Origin: Tannerellaceae bacterium
Lineage (GTDB): Bacteria; Bacteroidota; Bacteroidia; Bacteroidales; Tannerellaceae
DNA: 5,866 nt
NCBI GenBank assembly: GCA_031273385.1
Contig: JAISRY010000083.1
Coordinates: 1-5,866, forward strand
Direction: 5' to 3'
Position 1 is the first letter of the stretch. Each line of letters opens with the position of its first letter. Below are positions 5,804-5,866 of the stretch, piece by piece. The notes below the pieces were generated by a model, which saw nothing but the letters and a program-made list of their open reading frames with translations, ran no database searches and was not told the DNA's origin. The translations under genes were made by a program, and so were the position numbers.

Positions 5804-5866
5804 TTAATTAGCCGGTTCGTTCAATAAATCCATAAACTCCATCGTGCGGGCTTCCATCTTGTTCAC
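5804..5866 (-). CDS. ExbB/TolQ/MotA-family proton channel, C-terminal end only
   Basis: Only the last 20 codons lie in the window, encoding VNKMEARTMEFMDLLNEPAN before the TAA at 5806-5804. The ending VNKMEA.TMEFMDLLNEPA is one I recognise from Bacteroidetes ExbB/TolQ-family proteins, and the position 7 bp upstream of exbD fits that identity. The full protein would be a multi-spanning inner-membrane subunit forming the proton channel with ExbD. The rest of the gene, including its promoter, lies beyond the right edge. Confidence 0.85.
   Translation of the reverse strand: MNKMEARTMEFMDLLNEPAN

Overview
The window looks like chromosomal DNA from a Bacteroidales bacterium. Parabacteroides or a close relative is a reasonable guess, but this is inference and no species marker is present. 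The evidence is the -33/-7 promoter boxes of Bacteroidetes type (TAnnTTTG) in front of rpsO and typA, the lack of clear Shine-Dalgarno sequences, the Bacteroidales-like protein sequences, and an exbB-exbD-tonB cluster of the type common in that phylum. Most of the window is ordinary housekeeping DNA. The unusual part is the repeat-rich intergenic region at the left.

Layout from left to right. Bases 1-58 may hold the first codons of a leftward gene with a signal-peptide-like start (weak call). Bases 59-571 have no gene I can support. They contain a 21-bp direct repeat pair with inverted partners (186-269), a hairpin followed by T residues (about 267-315), four exact-period 21-bp repeats (365-448), and a run of 22-bp partly palindromic repeats (459-555). 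A strong, potentially bidirectional terminator (572-613) closes rpsO (ribosomal protein S15, leftward). A 146-bp divergent promoter region separates rpsO from typA/bipA (ribosome-associated GTPase, rightward). Downstream of typA on the same strand are a polytopic membrane protein and an ABC ATPase whose genes overlap by 14 bp; together they look like a two-gene ABC-2-type transporter of unknown substrate. Converging on these from the right is a leftward operon, exbB (3' end only), exbD and tonB, with gaps of 7 and 6 bp.

rpsO and typA both act on the ribosome and diverge from a shared promoter region. The ExbB/ExbD/TonB proteins would form an inner-membrane motor that uses proton motive force to energise outer-membrane processes. 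This TonB has a long charged helix more like TolA, so a Tol-like role in envelope integrity is also possible. I do not see a clearly new defence or mobile system. The best leads are the clustered two-helical-turn repeats and the uncharacterised ABC pair.
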